DNA of 9,870 nucleotides from RGIG8748 sp045576175 (GTDB lineage: Bacteria > Bacillota > Clostridia > UMGS1810): the NCBI GenBank assembly GCA_045576175.1, contig JAZNFW010000120.1, positions 1 to 9,870 of the forward strand. Direction: 5' to 3'. Under the pieces are notes generated by a model, which saw only the letters and a list, made by a program, of their open reading frames with translations, made no database searches and was not told the DNA's origin. A program made the position numbers and the translations under genes. Shown piece after piece: positions 1 to 5,322 of the stretch; positions within the stretch are counted from its first letter, which is position 1; each line of letters begins with the position of its first letter.

Positions 1-2
1 TA

Positions 3-122
3 ACACTATTAAACGCTCTTAAGCCATACCTAAGCTCGCAGAGAGCAGAGGGCATAGATAGAGCAATAAGAATACTTAAGCTAACAAAACTTTCGGAAGT
101 AATCAGAAATGAGAGGAACTAG
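3..122 (+). CDS. C-terminal fragment of a small hypothetical protein (5' truncated by window edge)
   Basis: One frame is open from the window edge to a TAG at 120-122 and gives 39 residues, beginning TLLNALKPYLSSQR and ending SEVIRNERN. No start codon is visible because the gene begins upstream. The fragment is rich in Leu, Ile, Lys and Arg and could form one or two amphipathic helices. It has no motif I can assign. The stop codon lies two bases before the ATG of the next gene, and that gene's Shine-Dalgarno sequence (GAGAGG, 111-116) lies inside this coding sequence. The two are therefore very probably co-transcribed and translationally coupled. Reality is inferred from this spacing and the unbroken frame; function is unknown. 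Confidence 0.6.
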   Translation, partial: TLLNALKPYLSSQRAEGIDRAIRILKLTKLSEVIRNERN

Positions 123-124
123 CT

Positions 125-388
125 ATGTATACCAGATACTACGACGGCTACACAGAGCGAAACACTTCAAATATACAACAGATTAAGGAGGAAAAGGAAG
201 AAAATATAGTTGCAGAAGTTGAGCCAAAGGAAGAAGAAAGTCAGGTTGCATCGCTCCCTGTCAATCTCCCGTTTAATATGCAAGCCGATGACCTTATCTT
301 AATTGCAGTGCTGTTTCTTATAGCATCAGAATCAAAGGATGAATTTATACTACCGCTTATACTAGGGTATCTTCTTCTGAATGCTTAA
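125..388 (+). CDS. Small acidic protein with hydrophobic C-terminus, function unknown
   Basis: This 87-residue protein has a GAGAGG ribosome binding site 8 bases before the ATG. The N-terminus is polar and Tyr/Asn-rich (MYTRYYDGYTERN). Residues 21-40 are a highly charged Glu/Lys stretch. Residues 55-87 hold two short hydrophobic runs (about 57-68 and 74-86) separated by a charged SESKDE turn, which could be a re-entrant or hairpin membrane segment. There is no signal peptide, cysteine or metal motif. From general familiarity, pairs of small proteins with this layout are found in Clostridia and are sometimes near sporulation genes, but I cannot name a family. It is the last gene of a plus-strand operon entering from the left. 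Its transcript would run into the structured region from 447 onward. Confidence 0.72.
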   Translation: MYTRYYDGYTERNTSNIQQIKEEKEENIVAEVEPKEEESQVASLPVNLPFNMQADDLILIAVLFLIASESKDEFILPLILGYLLLNA

Positions 389-446
389 GCAAAAATCATT
401 TTAAAAATACCAACAATCACAAAAGGGTGTAAAAAAAGATGCAGAA

Positions 447-530
447 TAAGCGAACTGAGCCGAAGCAAGCATAGCTTGCGAGGGCAACCCGAAGGCGTAC
501 AAAGGTACGTCGAGAGGCGAAGTTCGCTTA
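447..530 (+). other. Multibranched inverted-repeat element (candidate structured RNA or small intergenic repeat)
   Basis: A perfect 10-bp inverted repeat (TAAGCGAACT, 447-456; AGTTCGCTTA, 521-530) closes the element. Inside it, GA at 457-458 faces GA at 519-520, the pattern of a tandem sheared G-A internal loop. GCC (459-461) then pairs with GGC (516-518). The enclosed junction carries three hairpins: 465-479 (6 bp, loop ATA), 482-490 (GGG, loop CAA, CCC) and 494-511 (7 bp with one G-U, loop AAAG). Every single-stranded linker is purine: GAA, GA, GAA and GAGA. That asymmetry suggests the plus strand is the functional RNA strand. No promoter of its own is evident, so it may be part of the 3' UTR of the small gene ending at 388. 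It could instead be a dispersed palindromic repeat. I cannot match it to a known RNA family. Confidence 0.55.
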
Positions 531-532
531 GA

Positions 533-638
533 GCTTATAGGCTAAAAAAATAGAAACCTGCAAAATTGCAGGTTTCTACATAACTAATTGTTTTGCTGTG
601 ATTTAAATCATAGGATATAATTAGTCAAGCCTATAAGC
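533..638. repeat. Nested inverted repeats closing over the gap terminator
   Basis: An 11-bp perfect inverted repeat (GCTTATAGGCT, 533-543; AGCCTATAAGC, 628-638) brackets two internal stems. One is the strong hairpin at 551-578. The other is ACTAATT (583-589) with AATTAGT (619-625), enclosing CTGTGAT/ATCATAG (596-613, one G-U). The region between the two convergent transcripts is therefore almost entirely self-complementary. On the minus strand one closing arm lies beyond the terminator T-tract, so the long-range stem should form only in plus-strand or read-through RNA. Confidence 0.5.
544..578 (-). terminator. Rho-independent terminator of gap
   Basis: A perfect 12-bp stem (551-562 with 567-578) has a four-base loop. 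Read on the minus strand it is followed at once by seven T residues (the A-tract at 544-550). It lies about 95 bases downstream of the gap stop codon. The plus strand lacks a T-tract after this hairpin, so it is directional for gap. Confidence 0.88.
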
Positions 639-655
639 GCTCTGCGCTTTCTTTT
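635..655 (+). terminator. Possible terminator of the small-gene operon
   Basis: AAGCGC (635-640), loop TCT and GCGCTT (644-649) form a compact 6-bp hairpin followed by TCTTTT on the plus strand. It is the only plus-strand hairpin plus T-run between the small gene and the convergent gap gene. Its 5' arm overlaps the closing arm of the 533-638 inverted repeat by four bases (635-638), so the two pairings compete. The short stem and broken T-run make this tentative. Confidence 0.4.
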
Positions 656-672
656 ACATCCCTTTTAATTTA

Positions 673-1683
673 TTATAATTCAGCGAAGTACTTAATTGTT
701 CTTACCATCTGGCTTGTGTAAGAGTTTTCGTTGTCATACCAGGAAACAACCTGTACTTCATAGAGGTCGTCTGCGATGGGAGCTACCATTGTCTGTGTAG
801 CATCAAAGAGAGAACCATATGTGATACCAACGATATCAGAAGATACGATTTCATCTTCGTTGTAACCAAAGGATGCGGAAGCAGCAGCCTTCATAGCAGC
901 GTTGATGCCGTCCTTTGTAACATCCTTGCCCTTAACAACAGCTGTAAGGATTGTGGTAGAGCCTGTGGGAACAGGAATTCTCTGTGCAGCACCGATGAGC
1001 TTGCCGTTTAATTCGGGGATAACAAGGCCGATAGCCTTTGCAGCACCTGTGGAGTTGGGAACTATGTTAACAGCACCTGCTCTTGCTCTTCTGAGGTCAC
1101 CCTTTCTGTGAGGACCGTCGAGAATCATCTGGTCGCCTGTGTAAGCATGGATTGTAGCCATGATACCGGACTGGATGGGAGCATAGTCATTTAATGCCTT
1201 AGCCATGGGAGCTAAGCAGTTTGTTGTGCAGGATGCAGCAGAGATTATTGTATCGTCTGCAGAAAGTGTGCCTTCGTTTACGCCGAAAACAACAGTCTTA
1301 AGGTCGTTGCCTGCGGGAGCAGAAATAACAACCTTCTTAGCGCCGGCATCGATGTGTGCCTGGCTCTTTTCCTTGGAGCAGTAGAAACCTGTGCATTCGA
1401 GAACAACGTCTACGCCGATTTCACCCCAGGGAAGCTCACTAGCCTTGGGCTCGCTGTAAATTGTGATGGTCTTTCCATCTACGATGATGCAACCTTCGCC
1501 TGCTTCTACAGTATGACCGTCATATCTACCCTGAGAAGAGTCATACTTAAGTAAGTGTGCAAGCATTTTGGGATCTGTAAGGTCATTTATAGCAACAACC
1601 TCGTAGCCTTCTGCTCCAAACATCTGTCTGAAAGCAAGACGGCCGATACGGCCGAAACCGTTAATAGCAACTTTAACTGCCAT
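673..1683 (-). CDS. gap: Glyceraldehyde-3-phosphate dehydrogenase, phosphorylating, type I
   Basis: This cytoplasmic glycolytic enzyme converts glyceraldehyde-3-phosphate, phosphate and NAD+ to 1,3-bisphosphoglycerate and NADH. The protein has 336 residues, normal for the family. The NAD-binding Rossmann motif INGFGRIGR is at residues 7-15. Asp34 follows the second strand (AIND), which fits preference for NAD over NADP. The catalytic motif SCTTNC puts the nucleophile at Cys152, and His179 (TIHAYT) is the usual base. The C-terminal WYDNENSY motif is present. The start is ATG at 1683 because AAGGAGG sits 9 bases upstream; the frame stays open 25 codons further, but those residues are Tyr/Phe/Ile-rich and overlap the promoter. 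No pgk or tpi follows: the gene has its own promoter and terminator. The KLIGAAQRIPVPTGSTT segment resembles GAPDHs of streptococci and Clostridia. Confidence 0.97.
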   Translation of the reverse strand: MAVKVAINGFGRIGRLAFRQMFGAEGYEVVAINDLTDPKMLAHLLKYDSSQGRYDGHTVEAGEGCIIVDGKTITIYSEPKASELPWGEIGVDVVLECTGFYCSKEKSQAHIDAGAKKVVISAPAGNDLKTVVFGVNEGTLSADDTIISAASCTTNCLAPMAKALNDYAPIQSGIMATIHAYTGDQMILDGPHRKGDLRRARAGAVNIVPNSTGAAKAIGLVIPELNGKLIGAAQRIPVPTGSTTILTAVVKGKDVTKDGINAAMKAAASASFGYNEDEIVSSDIVGITYGSLFDATQTMVAPIADDLYEVQVVSWYDNENSYTSQMVRTIKYFAEL

Positions 1684-1692
1684 TTTAAAATT

Positions 1693-1699
1693 CCTCCTT
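1693..1699 (-). promoter_or_regulatory. Ribosome binding site that fixes the gap start
   Basis: AAGGAGG on the minus strand lies 9 bases before ATG 1683. It supports translation from MAVKVAINGF rather than from the upstream in-frame ATG at 1758. Confidence 0.9.
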
Positions 1700-1729
1700 A
1701 AAGAAAATAATATATTAGCATATGTATAT

Positions 1730-1758
1730 ATTTTACTATAAAACCAAATATTATGCAA
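1730..1758 (-). promoter_or_regulatory. Sigma-A-type promoter of gap
   Basis: On the minus strand TTGCAT (1758-1753), a 17-base spacer and TAAAAT (1735-1730) lie about 45 bases upstream of the gap start. An alternative -35, TTGGAT, occurs a few bases further upstream. No convincing terminator separates this from the preceding cyclophilin gene, so some read-through transcription of gap from the clpE operon is possible. Confidence 0.72.
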
Positions 1759-1796
1759 TATCCAATCTTAATAATTTTTTAATATTTATGCTTTTT

Positions 1797-2291
1797 TTAG
1801 TTGGTAATTTTGGTCATTGTTTTTATAACAATAGGCTCTGTGGGTTTGTCCATATAGTCTGTGGGAACTTCGGCAAAGCCGTCTACTACCTCCATACCCT
1901 CTATTACCTTGCCAAAAGCAGCATACTCGCCGTCAAGATGGGGAGCATCCTCAAAGCAGATAAAGAACTGGCTTGATGCGCTGTCCTTATCCATAGACCT
2001 TGCCATAGATATTACGCCACGCTCGTGCTTTAAGGTGTTTGCACCAAAGCCGTTTGACTTAAACTCACCGGGGATGTTAACGCCCGAGCCACCCATACCT
2101 GTGCCGGTGGGGTCTCCGCCCTGAGCCATAAAGCCTGCTATAACTCTGTGAAATATAAGTCCGTCGTAGAAGCCTTCTTCCACTAAGTTTACAAAGTTTT
2201 CTACAGTTGCGGGGGCATAGTCGCTCATAAGCTCAAGTGTAAATTCGCCGCCATTTTCCATAACTACTTTTATCATTGTGTTTTCGTTCAT
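1797..2291 (-). CDS. Cyclophilin-type peptidyl-prolyl cis-trans isomerase, cytoplasmic
   Basis: This is a 164-residue single-domain cyclophilin that catalyses cis-trans isomerisation of Xaa-Pro bonds during folding. It has no signal peptide, so it should act in the cytoplasm. The active-site block FHRVIAGFMAQGGDP gives Arg49, Phe54, Met55 and Gln57 (human CypA Arg55, Phe60, Met61, Gln63). SSQFFICF gives Gln108 and Phe110 (CypA Gln111, Phe113). The cyclosporin-contacting Trp121 of CypA is His118 here, as in many bacterial cyclophilins, which predicts weak drug binding. Translation starts at ATG 2291, preceded by AGAGGT with 7-base spacing; the internal Met6 has no such signal. The gene starts 16 bases after a paralogous lipoprotein cyclophilin and is the third gene of the clpE operon. 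Confidence 0.94.
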   Translation of the reverse strand: MNENTMIKVVMENGGEFTLELMSDYAPATVENFVNLVEEGFYDGLIFHRVIAGFMAQGGDPTGTGMGGSGVNIPGEFKSNGFGANTLKHERGVISMARSMDKDSASSQFFICFEDAPHLDGEYAAFGKVIEGMEVVDGFAEVPTDYMDKPTEPIVIKTMTKITN

Positions 2292-2307
2292 TGGTAGTAC
2301 CTCTTTT

Positions 2308-2904
2308 CTATTTTGTTATTTTTTCATATTCGTCATCTGTTATGATGCGTGCACTTTTTATAACAACATCAATAAGCGGTTTGTCATTTTCGTCGGTAAC
2401 CGCCTCACCGATTTTGTCTACAGTTTCCATACCGTATATAACCTTGCCGAATGCCGCATAGTCACCGTCAAGGTAGCTTGCATCGTCAAAGCATATAAAA
2501 AACTGGCTCGATGCACTGTCGGGGTCATTTGTTCGTGCCATAGACACCGTTCCCCTCTCGTGCTTTAGGGTGTTGTCCTTAAAGCCGTTTGACCTAAACT
2601 CTCCCTTTATGCTCTCCTTGGAGCCGCCCATACCGGTGCCCTCGGGGTCGCCTCCCTGAGCCATAAAGCCGGGTATTACTCTGTGGAATATAAGTCCGTC
2701 GTAAAAGCCCTTGGCTACGAGACTTTTGAAATTGTTCACAGTTTTTGGGGCAAAATCGGGTTGCAGTTCTATTACAAATGTACCAAGTCCTTCTATTTCA
2801 AAAAGAGCCTTATTTCCCTTTACATTTGCACCGCCTGTGCACGAGGTGGCAAAAAGTACAACAAGAAGAAAAATGCAGACAAAAGATATTATTCTCTTTT
2901 TCAT
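2308..2904 (-). CDS. Cyclophilin-type peptidyl-prolyl isomerase, predicted lipoprotein
   Basis: The protein has 198 residues. The N-terminus is a lipoprotein signal: MKKR, a hydrophobic core (residues 5-18), then a lipobox-like FATSC with the acylated cysteine at Cys22 and a short TGGANVKGN linker. The -3 position is Ala rather than the usual Leu, so the lipobox is slightly off consensus. The cyclophilin domain covers about residues 32-187, with FHRVIPGFMAQGGDP (Arg75, Phe80, Met81, Gln83) and SSQFFICF (Gln134, Phe136) intact. The CypA Trp121 position is Tyr144. It probably anchors on the outer face of the membrane and assists folding of exported proteins. The start ATG is one base after the stop codon of the clpE-like gene, and the ribosome binding site is a GGGAAAGGG-type purine run inside that gene, which implies translational coupling. 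It is clearly a tandem paralogue of the next gene. Confidence 0.92.
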   Translation of the reverse strand: MKKRIISFVCIFLLVVLFATSCTGGANVKGNKALFEIEGLGTFVIELQPDFAPKTVNNFKSLVAKGFYDGLIFHRVIPGFMAQGGDPEGTGMGGSKESIKGEFRSNGFKDNTLKHERGTVSMARTNDPDSASSQFFICFDDASYLDGDYAAFGKVIYGMETVDKIGEAVTDENDKPLIDVVIKSARIITDDEYEKITK

Positions 2905-2905
2905 A

Positions 2906-5170
2906 TTATTCTTTTCCCTTTCCCTCTACCTTTATTTCGCCGTCTTCTACATACACATTTATAGTCACTCCGGCTACTGCTTCTTCGCTCAAGATAAGTG
3001 CAGAAACTCTGTCTTCAATCTGAGTCTGGATTTCTCTGCGGATTGGTCTTGCACCGTAGCGTGGCGTGTAGCCCCTGTCTACCAGAAGCTCTTTTGCCTC
3101 GTCGGTTATAGAAAATTCTATTCCCATATGGCAAAGCTCATCTATCATATCGGACAGCATAAGATCACATATCTTTATAAGCTCTTCTTTGCCAAGCGAA
3201 CCAAACTCAATCACCTCGTCCACCCTGTTTAAGAACTCAGGACGGAAAATTTCTTTAAGCGATGCCATGATCTTGTCGCTTATACCCGAGGAGCTTCCCA
3301 AAAAGCCTGCAAGCGAGCTTGAGCCAACGCTTGTGCCTGCGTTACTTGTCATAATGATTATTGTGTTTTCAAAGTTTACGCATCTTCCGTGGGAATCGGT
3401 TATTCTGCCGTCGTCAAGTATCTGGAGAAGAATGTTGAACACATCGGCATGTGCCTTTTCTATTTCGTCCAAAAGTATAACCGAATACGGTCTTCTGCGC
3501 ACCATTTCGGTAAGCTGACCGCCCTCGTCATAACCTACATATCCCGGAGGGGAGCCTGTAATCTTTGCCACGGAATGCTTTTCCATATATTCGCTCATAT
3601 CCAGACGGATAAGAGACCTCTTATCGTCAAACAGAGTCTCGGAAAGTGCCTTTACAAGCTCGGTCTTTCCCACACCTGTAGGTCCTACGAATATAAACGA
3701 CACGGGACGCTTTTTGGATAGCTTTAGTGCCCTGTTTCGTCTTACCGCACGGGCTACTGCGCAAATCGCCTTGTCCTGACCTACCACTCTCTTTTTAAGT
3801 CTGTCTTCAAGTCCAAGAAGTTTCTCCTTGTCGGTCTCGGTGATGCTGCCTGCGGGAATTCCCGTCCACAGCTCTATAACCTTGGCAACATCCTGTATGC
3901 TTACCTTGGTTTCCCTCTGCCTTGCTCTAAGTCCCTCTCGCTCACCTTCAAGGCGGCACTTTTCGCTCTTTAGCTTGGCAATTTCCTCATATTTCGGCTC
4001 CTCATCGGCTGCATTTTCCAGCTCCGAAAGCTTCATATCTACTATCTGCAATTCGCCGTTTGCCCTAAGTATGTTTTTGGTGTAGGGGCTATCCATATTG
4101 AGTCTGGACGCCGCCTCGTCTATAACATCTATCGCTTTGTCGGGGAAGAAACGGTCATTTATATACTTATCGGCAAGTGTTACTGCCTCTCTTATTACAG
4201 AACCTTCAATGGTTACATTGTGGAAATCCTCGTAATAGCTCTTTATACCCTCAAGGATTTGCACTGTTTCCTCGCAGGATGGCTCGTCGAGTATTACAGG
4301 CTGAAAGCGTCTTTCAAGTGCGGCATCCTTTTCGATGTGCTTTCTGTATTCATCGAGTGTGGTGGCACCTATTACCTGAATTTCGCCCTTTGCAAGTGCG
4401 GGCTTTAGTATGTTTGCGGCGTTCATGGCGCCATCGGCATCGCCTGCACTTACTATGGAATGTATTTCGTCTATCACAAGTATAGTGTTGTCTGTTTTGG
4501 CTTCTTCTATGATGTTTTTAAGACGGCTTTCAAACTGACCTCTGTACTGAGTGCCGGCTACAATGCCCGACATATCAAGAAGGTAAACCTGCGCATCCTG
4601 AAGTCTCTCAGGAACTGTGCCCTCTGCTATTTTGCAGGCTATTCCCTCTGCAACGGCAGTCTTACCAACTCCGGGGGCGCCGAGAAGTACAGGGTTATTC
4701 TTCTGCCTGCGGTTTAATATCTGCAGAGCACGGTCTATTTCCTTTTCTCTGCCCACTACTTTGTCTAAAAGAGACTGTTTTGCTTTTTCGGTTAAGTTTA
4801 CACCGAAATTATTTAAACATTTCTTCTGCTTCTGGTGGTTTTTTATATCCTTTTTAACACCTGTGTCTTTTATGGGAATTTTTTCTTCCGAATCGGAATT
4901 GTTTACGGGCATCATAAGATTGCCCCCACCCATAATGTCGGCAAATGCCTCGTTGAAATCTCCGCTTTCCATAAACTCATTAAACCCTGCCACCATACTT
5001 TCCACTTCGGCAGGGTCGAGACCAAACTGGTCTGCAAGCTGGGTTACAGGGGTAATGTTATTCTTTATTGCACAAGGCAGACAGTAGCCTTCGTTTATCA
5101 TTTTAGTTCCATCACTGCGTGATACAAATACCACGGCAGGATTTTTCTTGCATATTGAACACAATTTCAT
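2906..5170 (-). CDS. clpE: ClpE-like AAA+ unfoldase with N-terminal zinc finger
   Basis: This 754-residue two-ring Hsp100 ATPase unfolds proteins, normally to feed ClpP. Residues 4-33 hold a treble-clef-like zinc site (Cys4-X2-Cys7, Cys30-X2-Cys33). The paired Clp_N repeats of ClpC and ClpA are absent; an acidic/Gly-Met linker runs to about residue 118. That layout is the hallmark of ClpE. AAA-1 has Walker A GAPGVGKT (164-171), Walker B LVIDE (231-235), pore loop QYRG (208-211) and Arg fingers 287-288. A short charged coiled-coil middle domain spans about 375-422. AAA-2 has Walker A GPTGVGKT (496-503), pore loop GYVG (543-546), Walker B LLDE (566-569), Arg649 and sensor-2 GAR (706-708). The ClpP-docking loop reads LAGF (620-623), not the usual [LIV]-G-[FL]. 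The start has AGAGG 9 bases upstream. It heads the operon with two cyclophilins. No clpP, ctsR or mcsAB is present in the window. Confidence 0.93.
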   Translation of the reverse strand: MKLCSICKKNPAVVFVSRSDGTKMINEGYCLPCAIKNNITPVTQLADQFGLDPAEVESMVAGFNEFMESGDFNEAFADIMGGGNLMMPVNNSDSEEKIPIKDTGVKKDIKNHQKQKKCLNNFGVNLTEKAKQSLLDKVVGREKEIDRALQILNRRQKNNPVLLGAPGVGKTAVAEGIACKIAEGTVPERLQDAQVYLLDMSGIVAGTQYRGQFESRLKNIIEEAKTDNTILVIDEIHSIVSAGDADGAMNAANILKPALAKGEIQVIGATTLDEYRKHIEKDAALERRFQPVILDEPSCEETVQILEGIKSYYEDFHNVTIEGSVIREAVTLADKYINDRFFPDKAIDVIDEAASRLNMDSPYTKNILRANGELQIVDMKLSELENAADEEPKYEEIAKLKSEKCRLEGEREGLRARQRETKVSIQDVAKVIELWTGIPAGSITETDKEKLLGLEDRLKKRVVGQDKAICAVARAVRRNRALKLSKKRPVSFIFVGPTGVGKTELVKALSETLFDDKRSLIRLDMSEYMEKHSVAKITGSPPGYVGYDEGGQLTEMVRRRPYSVILLDEIEKAHADVFNILLQILDDGRITDSHGRCVNFENTIIIMTSNAGTSVGSSSLAGFLGSSSGISDKIMASLKEIFRPEFLNRVDEVIEFGSLGKEELIKICDLMLSDMIDELCHMGIEFSITDEAKELLVDRGYTPRYGARPIRREIQTQIEDRVSALILSEEAVAGVTINVYVEDGEIKVEGKGKE

Positions 5171-5215
5171 ATCTTTAACCTCTTAATTAAACCTCGTATG
5201 GTTTTAAAATACCAT

Positions 5216-5258
5216 TTTGTATTGTATCACATAAGACAATACAAATTCAATACGAATT
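5216..5258 (-). promoter_or_regulatory. Putative operator: inverted plus tandem half-sites over the clpE promoter
   Basis: TTTGTATTGT (5216-5225) and ACAATACAAA (5236-5245) form a perfect 10-bp inverted repeat with a 10-base centre. The right half-site is repeated in tandem with exact 11-bp periodicity: CAATACAAATT (5237-5247) then CAATACGAATT (5248-5258), one mismatch. There are thus three related half-sites, two direct and one inverted, covering the -10, the spacer and the -35 of the promoter. Because the dyad lies upstream of the expected transcript start, it is more likely a protein-binding DNA site than an RNA hairpin. It matches neither the CIRCE nor the CtsR consensus. Confidence 0.6.
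5221..5250 (-). promoter_or_regulatory. Promoter of the clpE-cyclophilin operon
   Basis: On the minus strand TTGAAT (5250-5245), an 18-base spacer and TACAAT (5226-5221) are followed about 50 bases later by the clpE ATG. The -10 is preceded by TGA, an extended -10 element that compensates for the longer spacer. In the leader, ATGGT/ACCAT (5198-5202 with 5211-5215) could form a weak hairpin. Confidence 0.68.
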
Positions 5259-5287
5259 TTGTTATTTCACAATTTTTTTACAATTAT

Positions 5288-5319
5288 AAAGGCTGCCTCT
5301 TGGTGTTGAGACAGCCTTT
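5288..5319 (-). terminator. Terminator-like hairpin after the UPF0371 gene
   Basis: Arms at 5288-5299 and 5308-5319 form a 12-bp stem with one G-U pair and an 8-base loop, beginning 3 bases after the stop codon of the UPF0371 gene. On the minus strand the trailing sequence is only TTT then ATAATTGT, so the U-tract is weak. On the plus strand it is TTTGTTTTATTT. It most likely ends the minus-strand transcript, but the better T-run faces the other way, where no gene is seen. Confidence 0.62.
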
Positions 5320-5322
5320 GTT

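Noticed and set aside
439..474. Eleven-codon frame starting at ATG 439, with AGGGTG upstream
   Set aside because: It is too short and runs into the arms of the structured element, so its codons are dictated by the stems. A leader-peptide role cannot be supported.
447..530. Miniature transposon with terminal inverted repeats
   Set aside because: The 10-bp arms could be read this way, but there is no target-site duplication at the flanks (GCAGAA versus GAGCTT) and the interior is highly structured. Only a copy-number search would revive the idea.
1684..1758. N-terminal extension of GAPDH by 25 residues
   Set aside because: The extension overlaps the predicted promoter, has no ribosome binding site and is absent from the family. 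AAGGAGG precedes the internal ATG.
2711..3232. 173-codon open frame on the plus strand
   Set aside because: It is antisense to the clpE end and the lipoprotein cyclophilin start; the translation is low-complexity Phe/Ser/His-rich and matches nothing. It is best explained as a shadow of the real genes.
4617..5087. 156-codon open frame on the plus strand
   Set aside because: It mirrors the clpE N-terminal region on the other strand and has no motif or initiation signal.
5171..5195. GAGGTTTAA/GAGGTTAAA repeat near the clpE start as a CtsR site
   Set aside because: CtsR needs GGTCAAA-type heptads with 3-base spacing. Here the repeat is imperfect, the spacing differs, and one copy is the ribosome binding site.
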